Positions 18,650-28,165 of a DNA stretch of 64,000 bases are shown piece after piece (position 1 is the first letter of the stretch; every line of letters begins with the position of its first letter). Source of the DNA: Streptomyces sp. SCUT-3 (GTDB taxonomy: Bacteria > Actinomycetota > Actinomycetes > Streptomycetales > Streptomycetaceae). The notes below the pieces were generated by a model that made no database searches, had not been told where the DNA came from, and worked only from the letters and a program-made list of their open reading frames with translations. The stretch lies in contig NZ_CP046907.1 in the NCBI RefSeq assembly GCF_014083985.1, positions 3,510,501-3,574,500 on the forward strand. Direction: 5' to 3'. The translations under genes were made by a program, and so were the position numbers.

Positions 18650-18686
18650 ACGGCCGCGGTGGCGCCCCCTGCGCCGCCGCGGCCGT
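18650..18686. terminator. bidirectional hairpin between 18111 gene and afsS
   Basis: 15-bp stem, ACGGCCGCGGTGGCG against CGCCGCCGCGGCCGT with one mismatch, around a 7-nt loop. It lies 24 bp past the upstream gene stop. Confidence 0.6.
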
Positions 18687-18699
18687 CGTGGACCGGCTC

Positions 18700-18830
18700 C
18701 CCCGAGCCGGCCCTCCCCCCTGGCTTTTCCACTCCTGCTCCCCCGAGCAGGCCTGTTCCCCCGAGCAGGCCGTTCCCCCGAACCGGCCTGTTCCCCCGGC
18801 CGGCCCGTCCCCCTGGCCGGCTCCGGTGAA
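18700..18830. repeat. short degenerate tandem repeats (CCCCCGAGCAGGCC type)
   Basis: Roughly six imperfect copies of a 13-16 bp unit (CCCCCGAGCAGGCCTG / CCCCCGAACCGGCCTG) fill the spacer between two convergent genes. No coding sense was seen. Confidence 0.6.
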
Positions 18831-18838
18831 GCGGCTCG

Positions 18839-19003
18839 TTACGGCGTCTCGCCGGTGGCGTGCCAGTCGGCCGGCTTGATGTCGCTGCCGGTGGCGTGCC
18901 AGTCCATCGGCTTGATGCCGTCCTCGCCGGTGGTCTCCTGCGCGGGGAGCTCGAGGTCGCCGGTCTCGGGGTCCGGGGTCGTGGTCGTGCTCTTGGTGCT
19001 CAT
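18839..19003 (-). CDS. afsS: AfsS-like small regulatory peptide (54 aa)
   Basis: ATG 19003 is preceded by GGGAGGGA at ideal spacing, and TAA is at 18839-18841. The 54-residue product is hydrophilic and acidic, with no signal or cysteine, and has two direct repeats, IKPMDWHATG and IKPADWHATG. It lies just downstream of afsR on the same strand, the position of afsS (afsR2) in S. coelicolor. That gene also encodes a ~60-residue peptide with short D-N-H repeats, and AfsR activates it to switch on antibiotic production. The assignment rests on synteny plus repeat character; the repeat residues differ (DWHATG rather than DNH). Confidence 0.8.
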   Translation of the reverse strand: MSTKSTTTTPDPETGDLELPAQETTGEDGIKPMDWHATGSDIKPADWHATGETP

Positions 19004-19040
19004 GCGTTCCCTCCCGTGGTTCGCCGGGTGCGGCGGTGCA

Positions 19041-19083
19041 ACCCTGGCGAGACTGGTGTGTGATCGTCAACGGATTATGAACG
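19041..19083 (-). promoter_or_regulatory. putative afsS promoter with AfsR-type direct repeats
   Basis: On the minus strand, CGTTCA (19078-19083) and CGTTGA (19067-19072) are 11-bp-spaced direct repeats. The second overlaps a -35-like TTGACG, which is followed after 18 bp by CAGGGT (19041-19046). SARP regulators bind 11-bp-spaced heptamer-like repeats overlapping the -35. The repeats overlap the end of afsR. Confidence 0.65.
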
Positions 19084-22050
19084 TCCGCTGGACGCGCAGG
19101 TCGGACCGGGAGGCGGGGGGTTTCGGACCGCGGTTGTCGACTCCAGCAGCCGGCGCACTTCGCCGACCTCCGGCGCCGAGGTGCGTTCGAGGAGTTCCAG
19201 GGCGTCCGTCCAGCAGGCGCGGGCGCGGTCGTGCTGGCCTACGGCGCGCAGGGCGCGGCCGAGGATGACCTGCACGGTTCCCCGGCGCCAGTCGCCCCCG
19301 ATGTCGCGCAGCAGTTTGAGTGCCTGTTCGGCGTGCGCGGCCGCCTGCCGGGGACGGCCGGCCGCCAGTTGGGAGTGGGCGAGCCGGTAGAAGGTCATGC
19401 CCTCCCACAACCGCTGCCGGTTGGCCCGGAAGATGGCGAGCGCCTCGGACTGGCGGTCGACGGCCTCCTCCAGTCGCCCCGCCTCGGCCAGGGCGATGCC
19501 CAGGGCGTACAGGCCGTTGCCGAGCCGCAGGGTCACCCCCTGCCGCTGGTAGATGGCCACGCCGGCCTCGGCGGCGGCGACCGCCCTGTCCTTCTGCCCG
19601 AGGGAGAGGAGGGCCCGGGACAGGTTGCTCAGGGCGGCCGCCTCGCCGGGCTCGTTGCCGTCGTCGCGGAAGGCGGACAGTGCCCGGTCGAAGTAGTCGG
19701 CGGCCTCCTGGTAGCGGCTGCGGTACAGGGCGATGATCCCGCGCAGGTTCGGGGCGTAGGAGCAGGTCACCGGGTCCGTGACGGCCGTCCCGAGGGTCAT
19801 GGCGTACCGTGCTTCGGCGTCGGCGCCGTCGAACTGGCCGCTCATGCCGAGCGCCTGACCGAGCAGCGACCGGGCCCTGCCCTCCACGAGGCGGTCCCCG
19901 GCCGCGTGGGCGGCCTCGACCACGGCGCGCGTGACGTCCTCGTACGCGCGGGCGTGGATTCCCGACTCCATCAGGTCCTGGGCCATCAGGAGCAGGTCGG
20001 CCGCCGGCCGCAGCATCGCCCGGTTCTCCGGGGCGGCGGCCTGGCGGGCGGCGGCGAGGAGCCCGGGGGCCTCGGCGAACAGCCAGTCGAGCGCCGAGTC
20101 CCGGCAGTCCAGGGGCAGCCCGGGCCGCGACACGGCGGTCAGGTGGTGCGGTGCCCGGTCGCCGGGGCGTTCCAGTTCGTAGGCGCGGGCGGCGGTGGCG
20201 AGGCAGAAGTCGAGGAGGCGGGCGAGGGCGGCGGGGGCGGTGCCGGGCGGGTCGTCGCTCTCGGCGCGGCTGCGCGCGTAGAGCCGCACGAGGTCGTGGT
20301 AGCGGTAGCGGCCGGGGGCGGCGGACTCCAGGAGGCTGGCGTCGACCAGGGACTCCAGCAGGTCCTCGGCGTCGTCCGGGTCCATGTCGAGGACGGCGGC
20401 CGCGGCCGGCAGGGAGATGTCGGGGCCGTCGGGCAGGGACAGCAGCCGGAAGGCGCGGGCCTGGTGCGGTTCCAGCTGCCCGTAGCCGAGCTCGAAGGTG
20501 GCGGCGACCGCCAGGTCGCCCACGCGCAGTTCGTCCAGCCGCCGTTTGCCGTCGGCGAGTTTGCGGGCGAGGAAGGAGACCGTCCAGGTGCGGCGGGTGG
20601 CCAGCCGGGAGGCGGCGATCCGGATGGCCAGCGGCAGGAAGCCGCAGGCGCCGACGACGTCGAGGGCCGCCTCGCGCTCGCTGGCCACCCGTTCCTCGCC
20701 GACGATCCGGGTGAACAGGTCCAGGGCCTCCTCGGGGCTCATCACGTCGAGGTCGACCAGGTGGGCGCTGGCCAGGTCCACCATCCGCACCCGGCTGGTG
20801 ACCAGCACCGCGCACCCGGCGGCGCCGGGCAGCAGCGGCCGGATCTGGGCCGCGTCGCGGGCGTTGTCGAGGACGGTGAGGACCCGGCGGCCGGCGAGTG
20901 CGGAGCGGAACAGCGCCGCGCGGTCCTCCAGGCTGTCGGGGACGGCGGAGTCGGGGGTGCCCAGGGCCCGCAGGAAGGAGGCGAGGACGACCTCCGGCTC
21001 GGCCGGCCGCGGGCTGGAGCCCTGCAGGTCGACGTAGAGCTGGCCGTCGGGGAAGTGCTCGCTCGCCTCGTGCGCGACGTGCACCGCCAGCGTCGTCTTG
21101 CCCACGCCGCCTATGCCGGCCAGCGCGGAGACGGCCATCACCCGGCCGCCGGCCGTGGACAGCTGCTGCCCCAGCTCGGCGACGAACGCCGCCCGGCCGG
21201 TGAAGTCGGCCACGGTGGCGGGCAGCTGGGCGGGGCGCACCCAGGCCGGTCCGCCGCCCTCCGGGGCCTCGGCCGCCGGTGCCTCCTGCGCGGCCAGGGC
21301 CGGGTCGGCGCGCAGGATGCGCTGGTGCAGTTCGGTCAGCTCCGGGCCGGGGTCCACGCCGAGCTCGTCGGCGAGCAGCCGGCGGGTGTCGGCGTACAGG
21401 CCCAGGGCCTCGGCCTGCCGGCCGCCCCGGTACAGGGCCAGCATCAGCAGGGAGCGCAGCCTCTCGCGCAGCGGGTACTCGGCGGACAGGGCGGTCAGTT
21501 CGGAGACCGCCTCGGTGTGGCCGCCCAGTTCCAGGTCCAGCTCCAGGCGGCTCTCCAGCAGTGCCAGGCGCCACTCCGTCAGCCTGCTGCGCTGCCCCTC
21601 CATGTAGGGGCCGGGCGTGCCGGCCAGTGCCTCGCCGTCCCACAGGCCCAGTGCTTCCGTCAGCAGTTCGCGGGCGCGGCGGGGGTCCCCGGCGGCCCGG
21701 CGCTTCTCCGCCTCCGACGCCAGCACCTCCGCCCGGGCGAGGTCGAGGGCCCCGGGGGCGACGCGCAGCGCGTAGCCGCCCGCCTCGGTGACCAGGGCGG
21801 AGGCGCCCAGCACCTTCCTGAGTCTGGAGGCGTAGGTGCGCAGGGTGGCTGTCGCCTGCGACGGCGGTTCCTCGCCCCACATCGCGTCGATCAGCTCCGG
21901 GGCGGTGGCCGTCCGCCCTCGGCGCAGCAGCAGCACGGCCAGCATGGCGCGCTGCTGCGGCGAACCCGCGTTGAGCGGGTTCTCGCCGTCCCAGACCCGT
22001 ACCGGGCCGAGCAGGGCGAAGCGCAGATCCGACGCCGATCCGTCGTTCAT
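19075..22050 (-). CDS. afsR: SARP-family global regulator AfsR (SARP + NB-ARC + TPR)
   Basis: 991 residues, the usual AfsR length. Residues ~9-100 are the OmpR-like winged helix (LRFALLGPVRVW, SPQQRAMLAVLLLRRG, ATLRTYASRLRKVLG). ~105-255 are the bacterial transcriptional activation domain. ~285-600 are an NB-ARC ATPase with P-loop GIGGVGKTT (~residue 315) and an 'RVLTVLDNA' Walker B-like strand. The C-terminal ~380 residues are TPR repeats. In S. coelicolor AfsR is phosphorylated by AfsK and activates afsS; the neighbouring genes here support the same circuit. Start at ATG 22050. A truncated AMP-binding gene diverges upstream. Confidence 0.93.
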   Translation of the reverse strand: MNDGSASDLRFALLGPVRVWDGENPLNAGSPQQRAMLAVLLLRRGRTATAPELIDAMWGEEPPSQATATLRTYASRLRKVLGASALVTEAGGYALRVAPGALDLARAEVLASEAEKRRAAGDPRRARELLTEALGLWDGEALAGTPGPYMEGQRSRLTEWRLALLESRLELDLELGGHTEAVSELTALSAEYPLRERLRSLLMLALYRGGRQAEALGLYADTRRLLADELGVDPGPELTELHQRILRADPALAAQEAPAAEAPEGGGPAWVRPAQLPATVADFTGRAAFVAELGQQLSTAGGRVMAVSALAGIGGVGKTTLAVHVAHEASEHFPDGQLYVDLQGSSPRPAEPEVVLASFLRALGTPDSAVPDSLEDRAALFRSALAGRRVLTVLDNARDAAQIRPLLPGAAGCAVLVTSRVRMVDLASAHLVDLDVMSPEEALDLFTRIVGEERVASEREAALDVVGACGFLPLAIRIAASRLATRRTWTVSFLARKLADGKRRLDELRVGDLAVAATFELGYGQLEPHQARAFRLLSLPDGPDISLPAAAAVLDMDPDDAEDLLESLVDASLLESAAPGRYRYHDLVRLYARSRAESDDPPGTAPAALARLLDFCLATAARAYELERPGDRAPHHLTAVSRPGLPLDCRDSALDWLFAEAPGLLAAARQAAAPENRAMLRPAADLLLMAQDLMESGIHARAYEDVTRAVVEAAHAAGDRLVEGRARSLLGQALGMSGQFDGADAEARYAMTLGTAVTDPVTCSYAPNLRGIIALYRSRYQEAADYFDRALSAFRDDGNEPGEAAALSNLSRALLSLGQKDRAVAAAEAGVAIYQRQGVTLRLGNGLYALGIALAEAGRLEEAVDRQSEALAIFRANRQRLWEGMTFYRLAHSQLAAGRPRQAAAHAEQALKLLRDIGGDWRRGTVQVILGRALRAVGQHDRARACWTDALELLERTSAPEVGEVRRLLESTTAVRNPPPPGPTCASSGRS

Positions 22051-22230
22051 CGCAGCCCCCGAGAGTCGCTGGTGCCCTGGACGCCGGGAAATGGTTCGTC
22101 CATCAATCGTTCATCGTGTACCGGAACAGTGACGCCTCAGCGCGCGCAGTCAGTTGCGAGCCTGCGCGAGCAGCCTCCCTCTGCTCCTCGCCGACCGTCC
22201 AACTCTCACGGAAGACTTCACCGAAAAGCA

Positions 22231-23022
22231 ATGCGTTCCATGCCTCTCATGCCTCGTCGGGCCCGGGCGGCGACCACCGGACGCACGCTCGGCGCACTTC
22301 TGCGCCGACGCGCGGCGGAGTCGCCGGACGCGCCCCTTTCCGCCGCCGGCCCGGTTGCCGGCCCCACGGGTGGTGCCGCCACCGGTCCCACCATGATCAC
22401 CTACGGCGCGCTGGACCTGCGCGCGCGTGCCGTTGCCGCGTTCCTGGGCGCCGTGGTCCCGCCGGGCAGCCGGGTGCTGCTGGCGCACGTGCCCGGGTCC
22501 GGGGCCGACTTCGCCGGCGCGCTGTTCGGCTGCTGGTACGCGGGGATGACCGCGGTGCCGCTGCCCGCCGGGGCGCTGGCCGGCGGGGCGCAGCTGCGCG
22601 ACGCGGTCCGGCGGGCGGCCCCCGAGGCCGTCCTGGCCGCGCCGGCGCTCGCCGCCGTCGTGCGGCACCGGTTCCGCGGGGGCGAGGTGTTCGCCGCCTC
22701 CGACGGCAGTGCCGTCGACGGCGAGCCGGTCGGGAGCCTCGCGCGGCGCTGGCTGCCGCTCGGGGTGCTGCCGTCCGCCGACGCCCTCGTGTGCCACACG
22801 CCGGAGGGGGACTGCGAGGCGCCCTTCACCCACGCCGACGTCCTGCGGTCGCTGTCCGTGCTGGCGCACACGGCGCGGCAGGGCATGGACCGGGAGCAGA
22901 CGGACTGGCTGGCGCACGTGCACGGTCTGGGCCTGGTCTGGGAGGCCCTGCTGGCCGTCCACCAGGGGCACGGGCACGGCGGGCCGGTCCGCCCCGCCGC
23001 GCCGTGGTGGCCGCCGCGCTGA
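22231..23022 (+). CDS. truncated AMP-binding (fatty acyl-AMP ligase-like) protein
   Basis: About 263 residues from ATG 22231 (ATG 22240 and 22249 are alternatives; the ribosome site is weak). It resembles the N-terminal half of a FadD/FAAL enzyme: 'ITYGALDLRARAVAAFLG', 'RVLLAHVPGSGADFAGALFGCWYAGMTAVPLP', and 'WLAHVHGLGLVWEALLAVHQG', which matches the family's WLP-x-HD-x-GL step. The ATP-binding TSGSTG-type loop is replaced by CHTPEGD, and the whole C-terminal half is missing. It therefore cannot adenylate and is either a decayed gene or a repurposed domain. The frame is clean, with strong codon bias. Divergent from afsR. Confidence 0.6.
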   Translation: MRSMPLMPRRARAATTGRTLGALLRRRAAESPDAPLSAAGPVAGPTGGAATGPTMITYGALDLRARAVAAFLGAVVPPGSRVLLAHVPGSGADFAGALFGCWYAGMTAVPLPAGALAGGAQLRDAVRRAAPEAVLAAPALAAVVRHRFRGGEVFAASDGSAVDGEPVGSLARRWLPLGVLPSADALVCHTPEGDCEAPFTHADVLRSLSVLAHTARQGMDREQTDWLAHVHGLGLVWEALLAVHQGHGHGGPVRPAAPWWPPR

Positions 23023-23422
23023 CCGCCCCGGTGGCCGCCGGTGCGGTGGCAGGTGCGGCGGCAGGTCCGCGCCGGCCCGCACAGGCCTGTGCGGGCGGGC
23101 CCTGCGGGGCTCCGCGGTCCGCCCGTGCGGGGGGCGGGCGGTGCCCCCGGGGCGGGTGCTTCGTGCCGTTCTGCCGGTGAAAGAGATGTCTTCGGCCATG
23201 GGCGCAGAGTGACGGCGGGAAAGTTTCCGAGGGCCTGCGGAGGGGGTTCCTGCGGTTCCCGCACAGGGGGGTTGCCGCGCAGCAGGTCTGTATCCGAAGG
23301 TTTACTCTCCGGTTACCCTTGTCTTTCAAGGGGAAATCCGCGAAAGTTCACCTGAACTTAAGGTTTACCGATTGTAGATCGGTCTGATTGATGCGGATAT
23401 AGCATCACTTAACCTCCGTTCC
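23023..23422. other. upstream region of APC permease with two palindromes
   Basis: 400 bp. The last ~130 bp are unusually AT-rich for the window. They contain AAGTTCACCTGAACTT (23344-23359, 7-bp arms) and CCGAT-N5-ATCGG (23368-23382). No gene seen. These are the likely operator and promoter of the permease. Confidence 0.6.
23344..23382. promoter_or_regulatory. two adjacent palindromes, probable operator of the permease gene
   Basis: The 16-bp AAGTTCACCTGAACTT is followed 8 bp later by CCGAT-TGTAG-ATCGG, 40-80 bp before the permease start. The first contains one GTTCACC, a PHO-box half unit, but the direct repeat needed for a PhoP box is absent, so a dimeric repressor is more likely. Confidence 0.5.
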
Positions 23423-25060
23423 ATGGTTCAGCTCGGCATGCGCCCCAGTGGCGAGTCCGTCCGTACGGGCGGTGACATCAGGTCCAAAGGTCTGGGCGGC
23501 AACTCCGTCGGCCTCACCGGCAGCACGGTCATCGGCATCTCCACCGTGGCCCCCGTCTACTGCCTCACCTCCACCCTCGGGCCGACCACTGGCGAGGTGG
23601 GCCTTCAGATGCCCGCCGTCTTCATCGCCGGCTTCCTGCCGATGCTCCTCGTGGCCTTCGCCTACCGGGAACTGAACAAGGCGGTCCCGGACTGCGGCAC
23701 CTCGTTCACCTGGACGGTCAAGGCGTTCGGGCCCCGACTCGGCTGGATGTGCGGCTGGGGTCTGGTCATCGCCACGATCATCGTGCTGTCCAACCTCGCG
23801 GGCGTGGCCACGTCCTTCTTCTACCTGATGCTCGGCGAGATCACCGGCAGTGACGCGGTGGCGGCCCTCGACGGCAACAAGGCCGTGCACATCGCCACCA
23901 CCCTGGTGTTCATCGCCGTCGCCACGGCCATCAGCTACCGCGGCATGACCGCCACCAAGGGCGTCCAGTACGCGCTGGTCGGGCTCCAGCTCGCCGTCCT
24001 CGTCCTGTTCGCCGTGATGGCCGTCATGAAGGCCGGCAGCGGGGCGACGACGGGATCGGTCGACTTCTCCTGGACCTGGCTGAACCCGTTCTCCGTGCAG
24101 TCCTTCGCGGCCTTCACCGCCGGCCTGTCCCTGTCGATCTTCATGTACTGGGGCTGGGACGCCTGTCTGACGGTCAACGAGGAGACCAGCGGCAGCAGCC
24201 GTACGCCGGGCCTGGCCGCGCTGCTGTCCATGCTCGTGATCGTCGGCTCCTACCTGCTGGTCGCCGTCGGCGCCCAGATGTTCGCGGGCCCCGGCGACGA
24301 GGGCCTCGGCCTGGCCAACGAGGCCACCGCGGACAACGTCTTCGCCGCGCTGGCCGGCCCGGTGATGGGCCCCGGCCTGGGCGTGCTGCTCTTCCTCGCC
24401 GTCGTGTCCAGCGCCGCCGCGAGCCTGCAGACCACCTTCATCCCGGTCGCCCGCACGGTGCTGGCGATGAGCACCTACCGCGCGCTGCCCGCCTCCTACG
24501 GCAAGGTCCACCCGAAGTTCCGCACCCCCGGCCGGGCCACCGTCATGGCCGGCGTCGCCACCGGCCTGTTCTACAGCGTGATGACGCTGCTCAGCGAGAA
24601 CGTCCTCGTCGACACCATCTACGCCCTCGGGCTGATGATCTGCTTCTACTACTCGATCACGGCCTTCGCCTGCGTCTGGTACTTCCGCCACGACCTGCGC
24701 CGCTCGGCACGCGACGCGGTCTTCAAGGGCCTCCTCCCGCTGCTCGGCGGCATCCTGCTGGCCGCCGTCTTCGCCAAGACCCTGGTCGACATGTGGGACC
24801 CCGCCTACGGCACCGGCAGCTCGGTGTTCGGCATGGGCAGCGTCTTCGTCATCGGCGTCGGGCTGCTCCTGCTCGGCGTGGTGCTGATGCTGGTGATGAC
24901 CCGCCACAGCCCCGAGTTCTTCCGCGGCGAGGTCCTCACCCGCGACACCCCCGCCCTCGCCGAGTCCGCCCTCACGGAGTCCGCCCTCACGGAGTCCGCC
25001 CTCACCGGGACCGTCCCAGCCGGGTCCGCCGCCGAGCCCGTCGCCGCCGACCCGCGCTGA
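23423..25060 (+). CDS. APC-superfamily amino acid permease
   Basis: 545 residues with about 12 hydrophobic helices. The conserved APC start 'GLTGSTVIGISTVAPVYCLTSTLG' (TM1) is present, as is 'FAYRELNKAVPDCGTSFTWTVKAFGPRLGW' between TM2 and TM3, the typical Pro/Gly/Gly signature. The hydrophilic C-terminus carries three tandem ESALT repeats. It imports amino acids or polyamines by proton symport; the substrate is not evident. Start as GTG/ATG around 23423 just after an AT-rich regulatory region. FO synthase follows, 273 bp downstream, with its own start region. Confidence 0.9.
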   Translation: MVQLGMRPSGESVRTGGDIRSKGLGGNSVGLTGSTVIGISTVAPVYCLTSTLGPTTGEVGLQMPAVFIAGFLPMLLVAFAYRELNKAVPDCGTSFTWTVKAFGPRLGWMCGWGLVIATIIVLSNLAGVATSFFYLMLGEITGSDAVAALDGNKAVHIATTLVFIAVATAISYRGMTATKGVQYALVGLQLAVLVLFAVMAVMKAGSGATTGSVDFSWTWLNPFSVQSFAAFTAGLSLSIFMYWGWDACLTVNEETSGSSRTPGLAALLSMLVIVGSYLLVAVGAQMFAGPGDEGLGLANEATADNVFAALAGPVMGPGLGVLLFLAVVSSAAASLQTTFIPVARTVLAMSTYRALPASYGKVHPKFRTPGRATVMAGVATGLFYSVMTLLSENVLVDTIYALGLMICFYYSITAFACVWYFRHDLRRSARDAVFKGLLPLLGGILLAAVFAKTLVDMWDPAYGTGSSVFGMGSVFVIGVGLLLLGVVLMLVMTRHSPEFFRGEVLTRDTPALAESALTESALTESALTGTVPAGSAAEPVAADPR

Positions 25061-25333
25061 GCCCGCCGCCGGCCCGCCCCCGGGCGAGCGGCGGTGAGGA
25101 GGAGCGGCGGTGCGCCCCCCGCACCGCCGCTCCTCCTCGTTCCCGGACACCCGCCGGCAGGCGACGGACGCGCGGCGCGGACGGGCGGCACGGACGCGTG
25201 GTGACGACCGGCCCGCCGGCCCGGCGCACCCGTCGGCCCGGCGCACCCGCCGGGCCGGGCGCCCGCCGCCCGTGCGTCCCGCACACCGGAAGGCGCTCCT
25301 GACGCTCCCGCGGCCCCCGCATATGCTCGGACG

Positions 25334-27964
25334 ATGGACACCAGCCTGCAGCGACCGGAGGAGCCGGCCCCCACCGCCAACGCGATGCGGCGCGCACTGC
25401 GCCGCGCACGGGACGGCGTGGCGCTGGACACCGCGGAGGCGGCCGTGCTGCTGCAGGCCCGCGGCGACGACCTGGCAGACCTGTGCGCCTCCGCCGCCAG
25501 GGTCCGCGACGCGGGACTGGAGGCGGCCGGCCGCCCCGGCGTGATCACGTACTCCCGCAAGGTGTTCGTCCCCCTGACCCGGCTGTGCCGGGACCGGTGC
25601 CACTACTGCACCTTCGTCACCGTCCCCGGGAAGCTGCGACGGGACGGCCACGGCATGTACCTGTCCCCCGACGAGGTCCTCGACATCGCCCGGCGCGGAG
25701 CCGGGGCGGGCTGCAAGGAGGCCCTGTTCACCCTCGGGGACCGCCCCGAGGACCGCTGGCCCGAGGCCCGCGAGTGGCTGGACGCGCACGGCTACGACGA
25801 CACCCTCGCCTACGTGCGCGCCATGGCCGTCCGGGTCCTGGAGGAGACCGGCCTGCTGCCGCACCTCAACCCCGGCGTGATGACCTGGACCGACCTGCAG
25901 CGCCTCAAGCCCGTCTCCCCGTCGATGGGCATGATGCTCGAGACCACCGCGACCCGCCTGTGGTCCGAGCCCGGGGGTCCCCACCACGGCTCCCCGGACA
26001 AGGACCCCGCGGTGCGGCTGCGCGTCCTCCAGGACGCCGGCCGGTCCAACGTGCCCTTCACCACCGGCATCCTCATCGGCATCGGCGAGACGTACACCGA
26101 GCGGGCCGAGTCGCTGTTCGCGATCCGCAAGGTCGCCCGGCAGTACCACGGCATCCAGGAGGTGATCGTCCAGAACTTCCGGGCCAAGCCCGGCACCGCC
26201 ATGCGCTCCGTGCCCGACGCCGACCTCGGGGAGCTGGCCGCCGCCGTCGCCGTCGCCCGCCTGCTCCTGGGCCCCTCGGCCCGCGTCCAGGCCCCGCCCA
26301 ACCTCGTCGGCGACGAGCACGCGCTGATGATCGGCGCCGGCATCGACGACTGGGGCGGCGTCTCCCCGCTCACCCCCGACCACGTCAACCCCGAGCGCCC
26401 CTGGCCGCACATCGACGAACTCGCCGACCGCACCGCCCGGTCCGGCTTCGCGCTGCGCGAGCGCCTCACCGTCTACCCGGAGTTCGTCAAGCGCGGCGAA
26501 CCCTGGCTGGACCCCCGGCTGCTGCCGCACGTGACCGCTCTCGCCGACCCGGAGACCGGGCTGGCCCGCGAGGGCGCCAGGCCCACCGGGCTGCCCTGGC
26601 AGGAGCCGGACGAGGTCTTCGCCCCCACCGGCCGCACCGACCTGCACCGCACCGTCGACACCACCGGCCGCACCGCCGACCGCCGCGACGACTTCGACGA
26701 CGTCTACGGAGACTGGGACGCCCTGCGCGAAGAGGCCGCCGAAGGCTCCGGCACGGGCACCGCCGCCGGCCCCCGGGGCGCGTCCGCCCCGGAACGCCTC
26801 GACGCCGACGTGCGCTCCGCCCTCGCCACCGCCGCCGACGACCCGGAACGGCTCACCGACGACCAGGCGCTGGCCCTGCTGCACGCCGACGGCACCGCCC
26901 TGGACGAGCTGTGCCGGATCGCCGACGACGTCCGCCGCGACACGGTCGGCGACGAGGTCACCTACATCGTCACCCGCAACATCAACTTCACCAACGTCTG
27001 CTACACCGGCTGCCGGTTCTGCGCCTTCGCGCAGCGCCGCACCGACGCCGACGCCTACACCCTGTCCCTGGAGCAGGTCGCCGACCGCGCCCGGCAGGCG
27101 TGGGACGTCGGCGCCGTCGAGGTGTGCATGCAGGGCGGCATCCACCCCGACCTGCCCGGCACCGCCTACTTCGACATCGCCCGCGCGGTGAAGGAACGCG
27201 TGCCCGGGATGCACGTCCACGCCTTCTCGCCCATGGAGGTCGTCAACGGCGCCACCCGCACCGGCCTGTCGGTCCGCGACTGGCTCCAGCAGGCCAAGGA
27301 GGCCGGCCTGGACACCATCCCCGGCACCGCCGCCGAGATCCTCGACGACGAGGTCCGCTGGATCCTCACCAAGGGCAAGCTGCCCGCGGCCACCTGGGTC
27401 GAGGTGGTCACCGAGGCCCACCGGCTCGGCATCCGCTCCTCCTCCACGATGATGTACGGCCACGTCGACCGGCCCCACCACTGGCTGGGCCACCTCCGCC
27501 TCCTGGACCGCATCCAGCGGGAGACGGGCGGCTTCACCGAGTTCGTCACCCTGCCCTTCGTCCACACCAACGCGCCCGTCTACCTGGCCGGCATCGCCCG
27601 CCCCGGGCCGACCGTGCGGGACAACCGCGCCGTGACCGCCATGGCCCGCCTGCTGCTCCACCCGCGCATCCCCAACATCCAGACCAGCTGGGTCAAGCTC
27701 GGCACCGAGGGCGCCGCCGAGATGCTCCGCTCGGGCGCCAACGACCTCGGCGGCACCCTGATGGAGGAGACCATCTCCCGGATGGCCGGCTCCTCCTACG
27801 GCAGCCACCGCTCGATCCGCGGCCTGGAGGCCGTCGCGGAGGCCGCCGGCCGCCCGTCCCGGCCGCGCACCACCACCTACGGGCAGGTCCCCGCCGAGCG
27901 CGTCGCCACGGCCCGCGCCTTCGACGGGCAGCTGCCCGAACTCCTCCCCGTCCTGGACACCTGA
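25334..27964 (+). CDS. fbiC: FO synthase (7,8-didemethyl-8-hydroxy-5-deazariboflavin synthase), CofG-CofH fusion
   Basis: 876 residues, the length of actinobacterial FbiC. Two radical-SAM halves are present. The N-terminal (CofG-like) half has CRDRCHYC at ~85-92 (CxxxCxxC). The C-terminal (CofH-like) half has CYTGCRFC at ~556-563. An acidic Ala/Asp-rich linker joins them (~440-490). It makes FO, the deazaflavin core of coenzyme F420, from tyrosine and the pyrimidine precursor using S-adenosylmethionine and two 4Fe-4S clusters. ATG 25334 is used. It stands alone. Confidence 0.97.
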   Translation: MDTSLQRPEEPAPTANAMRRALRRARDGVALDTAEAAVLLQARGDDLADLCASAARVRDAGLEAAGRPGVITYSRKVFVPLTRLCRDRCHYCTFVTVPGKLRRDGHGMYLSPDEVLDIARRGAGAGCKEALFTLGDRPEDRWPEAREWLDAHGYDDTLAYVRAMAVRVLEETGLLPHLNPGVMTWTDLQRLKPVSPSMGMMLETTATRLWSEPGGPHHGSPDKDPAVRLRVLQDAGRSNVPFTTGILIGIGETYTERAESLFAIRKVARQYHGIQEVIVQNFRAKPGTAMRSVPDADLGELAAAVAVARLLLGPSARVQAPPNLVGDEHALMIGAGIDDWGGVSPLTPDHVNPERPWPHIDELADRTARSGFALRERLTVYPEFVKRGEPWLDPRLLPHVTALADPETGLAREGARPTGLPWQEPDEVFAPTGRTDLHRTVDTTGRTADRRDDFDDVYGDWDALREEAAEGSGTGTAAGPRGASAPERLDADVRSALATAADDPERLTDDQALALLHADGTALDELCRIADDVRRDTVGDEVTYIVTRNINFTNVCYTGCRFCAFAQRRTDADAYTLSLEQVADRARQAWDVGAVEVCMQGGIHPDLPGTAYFDIARAVKERVPGMHVHAFSPMEVVNGATRTGLSVRDWLQQAKEAGLDTIPGTAAEILDDEVRWILTKGKLPAATWVEVVTEAHRLGIRSSSTMMYGHVDRPHHWLGHLRLLDRIQRETGGFTEFVTLPFVHTNAPVYLAGIARPGPTVRDNRAVTAMARLLLHPRIPNIQTSWVKLGTEGAAEMLRSGANDLGGTLMEETISRMAGSSYGSHRSIRGLEAVAEAAGRPSRPRTTTYGQVPAERVATARAFDGQLPELLPVLDT

Positions 27965-28080
27965 CCGCCGCCCGCAGGGAGGACGGCCGCCCGCGGGGGC
28001 CCGCAGGGGAGGTGGGAGGACAGTCACCCGCAGGGGGGAACGGTCGTCCACAGGGGGGCCGGCTGTCCACAGGTGGAGCG
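27965..28080. repeat. G-rich imperfect repeats between fbiC and the glycohydrolase
   Basis: Several copies of CCCGCAGGGG and TCCACAGGGG-type words. G-runs of 5-7 are frequent on the plus strand, so G-quadruplex formation is conceivable. No gene. Confidence 0.5.
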
Positions 28081-28165
28081 GCCGTTCACCCCGCCGACGG
28101 ACGCCTCCACTACAGTGCTGGGCACTTGTGGTGAAAGACCGTACGCCGACGAGGGGGACGCCGAC

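Noticed and set aside
23344-23359. PHO box upstream of the permease
   Set aside because: Only one GTTCACC unit is present; the second direct repeat unit required for PhoP is missing, and the site is an inverted repeat instead.
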